Assembly: GCA_026826555.1 (NCBI GenBank)
Contig: JAKSZT010053887.1
Coordinates: forward strand, 63,466,167-63,530,166
Direction: 5' to 3'
DNA: 64,000 nucleotides
From: Tolypeutes matacus
Taxonomy: Eukaryota > Chordata > Mammalia > Cingulata > Chlamyphoridae
Position numbers and translations under genes: made by a program. The notes beneath the pieces are model-generated. The model was not told where the DNA came from. It saw only the letters and a program-made list of their open reading frames with translations, and did not search any database. This document shows, one piece after another, positions 60,555 through 64,000 of this stretch (position 1 is the stretch's first letter; each line of letters opens with the position of its first letter).

Positions 60555-60838
60555 GGTGTTTTTTAAAAATAAATTTAAATTTTTTTAAATATATTTTTTA
60601 TTTATTTTAAAAGATACTTAGATTATATAAATTGTTACATAAAAAAATATAAGGGATTCTCATATACCCCACTCCCTAGACCTCCCACTTTTCCCCACAT
60701 TAACAACTTCTTTCATTAGTGTGGTACATTCATTGCAATTGATGAACACATTGTAGTTTACACTCTTTCCCACTCAGTTCTGTAGGCTATGGCAGGATAT
60801 ATAATAGCCTCTATCTGTCACCGCAATGTCACCTTGTA
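60555..60838 (-). mobile_element. L1 3'UTR fragment, xenarthran type
   Basis: A T-rich start, then AAGGGATTCTCATATACCCC, CATTAGTGTGGTACATTC and CTCTTTCCCACTCAGTTCTG. Same class as 51190-51895, truncated to under 300 bases. Confidence 0.7.
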
Positions 60839-62090
60839 TGATGGTTTTTAAAATAAGAAAAATAAAGCATACACTCTCTTACATTCAAGAAAAGTAATAT
60901 TTAGATTTAAGATGTTCTTAGGAAAGAAAACCCCAATTCATTGGCATTTTGTTTATTTATGTACTGAATTAACAGAATTTTAATATCTTCAGTTATAGGA
61001 TTCCATTTTATAAGTTATCCATGATGTTTGTCTTATTAGTAGTAAATGTAACTTAGGAAGAAAGTCATATTTTTTGCCTTTTTAAAGTCTTTTAATATGG
61101 TACATAACAATGTTATAATATTGTTGAAATATTGAAAGCAGGATTCATTTTAGGACTAGAATAATCTTTGGGGTTATTTAAATAAACATATATATATATA
61201 TGTTTGAATGGTATTTCTGCCTTGATATAATTCTATATAAAATTAATACTATTGTTTTTGGTGTTTTTATAAATGTAAAATTAGATATTTTAACCACTTT
61301 TGAAATCCATAGCCCTTTATTCTAGGCAATATAAAATTAGGCTTAGGTTGGATTACTCTATTAATTATACTGTTTAAAATAAAGGTATTTCTGAAAGGCT
61401 GAAGTATTACAAATGGTTTGAAATTTTTAAAAATAGGGACTATACAGGCATATACAGGATTTTTGATGAGCTTTGGAAAAATTTGGGGCAGATACCATAG
61501 GTTCGGATACTGACAGCAGTATGTATCCATAGGTCATTTTTCCTAGGTAATTTATTAATTCAGTGTGAAAAAACATTGGCTAATTTGATATTCACTGATT
61601 TATTCTAGAATCAGAATGCAATGAATCATAGTAGATTTACAAAAGGTCATAACTGAAATTTTCAATGTAATCTTAGCTATTTAAATAGGCAACTAGATTA
61701 AAATTTTAAAAAATAATATTTCTATGAGAGAGTACAAAATAATTTCTGCTGAATTCTTCCTACATCTTGAATACATTTGCTAAGAAGTAAGAGCTGTTTC
61801 TTGTCTCCCTAATGCCAGGTTCTCATGGTGCCTGTGAAGATTCTGGATTTTCCCCCAGTAGTCTGATTCAATTTCAGATGGGATCCACAATCCTGCAACT
61901 TTCCCTGAGCGTCTTTGTGCAGACTAGGGTAGTTGCTGATAGGGGATCCCTCTGATAATAGAGTTTTCCCAGGATTTTCCTGTTCCTTTCTGCCAATTTA
62001 AAGGCGTATGGGAAGGTTTTATGAATTCCTTTCCTCAATTGTTTACTTTACTACTGCAGCTCCCTCCCCTCCTGCCACCTACCAACACAC
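60839..62090. other. Intron sequence, nothing recognised
   Basis: AT-rich unassigned DNA with a short (TA)n at about 61187-61202. Confidence 0.5.
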
Positions 62091-62094
62091 ACAC

Positions 62095-62480
62095 ATTTTT
62101 AGCATATGCCTTTTGTTGGACACTTGTGGTAGCCACGAGGATTCAAAGATTAAAAAGACATAATCTTTCTTTATGGGAGCTTATGTGATATGATGAGATA
62201 GACAGATACCAAAAGGTGATGTAAAATTAATCAAGTAAAGGCTAATTCTGTGAGTTCTACTCCGAGTATTAAGGGGACCCAGAGAATGGGCAGCCTGCAC
62301 AGCTAGTGTGTGGTCGGGGAAGGGTTGCTACACCTGTGGAACTAACTTGGGGTAAAGCCAGGAGAATTAAGAGTCTGCCAGGCAAAAAAGATAATAGAGA
62401 AGGGAGGACCTTCTTCGTGAGGTAGCCTCAAGAGCAAAGGCATGAAAGGAGGACAACATGGACATCACTAGAGAATTATG
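62095..62480 (-). repeat. Old L2-like repeat
   Basis: TTTTTAGCATATGCC, CTTTATGGGAGCTTATGTG and AGAGCAAAGGCATGAAAGG resemble old mammal-wide L2-type sequence. Diverged. Confidence 0.4.
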
Positions 62481-62649
62481 GGTAGAGGCACATCCTCATT
62501 GCACGTTTGAATAGAGTACTTTCCTAGAGATGTTTAATTACCAAGTAATACTCATTACTGCTTCCTCAGGATGCTAGTAGATTAGCTATATTTGTTTTTT
62601 TAGCCATCATGGGCACAAAATAGCACATCTGTCTGTTGGGTTGAGATAG

Positions 62650-62895
62650 CGAAAAGGCTGAGTCATTGGAATTATTTACACCTGGGGTCCATCCCAGCTC
62701 TGCCACCTACTGAATATATGACCAAGGGCAAGCTATTTAAATTCTCTGAACTTTAGTTTCTTTATCCCCAGTACAGAGGTAAAAATAGTTATTTTTTAGA
62801 GTTGCCTTTAGGAATAAATTATATGATGTTGTTAAAGATACTTAGGATAGTATGGACCCAAACCAGCCTCACAATAGATGATAGCTGTAACTATT
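62650..62895 (+). repeat. MIR SINE fragment
   Basis: Sense MIR: CATCCCAGCTCTGCCACCTA, GACCAAGGGCAAGCTATTT, CTGAACTTTAGTTTCTTTAT, GAGTTGCCTTTAGGAATAA. One of the clearer MIRs in the window, about 160 bases before the last exon. Confidence 0.75.
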
Positions 62896-63052
62896 ATCGG
62901 TTATTAAAATTTTTATTTGTATATTTAAATATTAAATTAAAATGATTGAATTTTAGGACTTGTAGAATACTGAAAATGTCATTTAGTATTTCTATAATTA
63001 CTTAAGCTGACATATTAGGTTATTTAGTCATTTCTTGTTCCTTTTTTAATAG

Positions 63053-63211
63053 GCAAAATCTCAAATAATATCCAGTGTATTGGATGTTGCCCATCGGTTT
63101 ATAAGGGAAGTTAATCCACATGAATCCAAAGGGGAGAATCATTCTACAAAACAGATTAGTAAAACTCAGCATAAAGCCAAATCTCCACTTCTTCAGGGGA
63201 GCAGCTCTGAG
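63053..63211 (+). CDS. ZBBX: ZBBX coding exon, tail after the B-box
   Basis: The acceptor is a long T-rich tract ending TTTTTTAATAG; the donor is GTAAAC. It has 53 whole codons, phase 0 at both ends, starting [20 protein letters not shown] and ending LLQGSSSE. The first part looks helical; the rest is rich in K, S, T, H and Q and probably disordered. AKSQI, VLDVAH and KTQHK match the ZBBX sequence I recall. Skipping it would keep the frame. Later exons lie beyond the window. Confidence 0.93.
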
Positions 63212-64000
63212 GTAAACTGAGGAAAATATAGTAGACAGTTTTTGTTATATGTTATCATAGAGACAGTCTTTCATATATTTAATTACAGCTGTAGAGTTTT
63301 GCAGTTTATTTTATAACATTGTTATTTAATATGGATTTGATTTTACTAATCAAATCAAATATCTTGACTATAAAAATTTCAAGGAGATTGTTTTGAAACC
63401 ACTGAACACTGATCTTTTTTTTAAAATGATCTTTTGACCATGTGGCTTTCTGTACATTTCTACCAAGTCAGTAATTGAATGAGTATTTGGGGAAAACATG
63501 AAAAATAATACAATGCAGTATAACAATTTTATGTTAGTCAGGACTTCAGAGAGGCTAAAAATCTAAAACCTTGCCAAGCACTCTAGGTGGCAGACAATTT
63601 CACAGTTATTTAAAACTGGATTTATACAAAATTCTGGCAGTTATTCTGATGGACTACTGAATGAACTTATGTGCACTTGATTAGCTTTTATCAGCTCATG
63701 TCTATATTTATATAATTGACTTGTATTAATTCTGTAGCTAGAAACAAATTTCTTCAAATTTGACTATGCTATAATCGTCATTCTTTTAAATGTCACTTGC
63801 CTTTTCCCTGCAAGCCAAAGTCACACAGCTTGTTACTAGGTGACAGAGCCAGGGTTGAACTTAAGTCTGTTGAGTTCCAAACATATTCATAGAACATGAA
63901 AAGAAACAAAACACACTGTATGTTGGTAGGGCCACTTTTCAGCAGAGGACTTATGCTTGAATTGTTCCTGAATGTGAGCATATTTGCATGGATTTCTCTT
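63212..64000 (+). other. ZBBX: Start of the next ZBBX intron, with a MIR fragment
   Basis: Intron sequence to the end of the window. At about 63810-63890, AAGTCACACAGCTTGTTACT and GACAGAGCCAGGGTTGAAC are MIR in the minus orientation. No further exon is seen. Confidence 0.65.

Larger units (their letters stand above)
1..64000 (+). other. ZBBX: ZBBX gene, internal part (exons and introns)
   Basis: Six exons on the + strand join in frame into about 203 residues that match my recollection of mammalian ZBBX: a charged segment ([18 protein letters not shown]), a SAGKVKLKLLK segment, a B-box zinc finger ([16 protein letters not shown]) and a tail starting AKSQ. Junction phases are 2, 0, 1, 0 and 0, all compatible. 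ZBBX is little studied; I recall expression in ciliated tissue and testis, but nothing here shows it. The start codon, the first coding exon(s), the C-terminal half, promoter and poly(A) site are not in the window. Introns between the exons seen measure about 2.6, 7.0, 1.2, 8.1 and 41.9 kb. Confidence 0.9.

Overview
The window is nuclear DNA from a placental mammal, almost certainly an armadillo (Xenarthra, probably Dasypus). At least five copies, in four places, of the tRNA-derived DAS-type SINE are present; this family is known from armadillos. There are also long xenarthran-type L1 elements, MaLR-like LTRs, and older mammal-wide MIR, L2 and hAT repeats. The DNA is AT-rich, with no operons, ribosome binding sites or other prokaryotic signals. 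Nearly all open reading frames in it are chance ORFs or pieces of decayed L1 elements.

The only host gene I can support is on the + strand: an internal part of ZBBX (zinc finger B-box domain-containing). Six coding exons lie at 1742-1855, 4505-4586, 11606-11654, 12860-12969, 21023-21118 and 63053-63211. All have GT-AG introns and compatible phases. Together they encode about 203 residues: a charged helical segment, a linker, a complete C6H2 B-box zinc finger split between exons four and five, and a polar tail. The start codon and the C-terminal exons lie outside the window. A 15-nt in-frame candidate microexon sits at 45228-45242.

Layout: 1-21 kb holds the first five exons among MIR/L2 fragments, a hAT MITE, one ERV1-like LTR, two opposed MaLR-like LTRs (one inside a MER5A-like element) and a double DAS SINE. 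Between 21 and 63 kb is one 41.9-kb intron. It contains an L1 with a 5' inversion (22970-23655), two more MaLR-like LTRs, and a block of L1s running antisense to ZBBX (28.4-50.3 kb). That block includes a near-full-length L1 (34966-44011) whose 5' region carries ~110-bp tandem monomers and an internal duplication. Further antisense L1s lie at 51.2, 54.3-58.9, 59.6 and 60.6 kb. Two short poly(A) retrocopies with target-site duplications and a GAAA microsatellite with a 10-N gap lie inside the L1s.

I found no CRISPR array, RNA gene, toxin system or intact viral gene. The points of interest are the possible microexon, the L1 5' structure, the nested insertions that give a relative chronology, and the microsatellite grown inside an L1 coding region. 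Family names come from remembered consensus sequences and were not checked by search; edges of old repeats are approximate.
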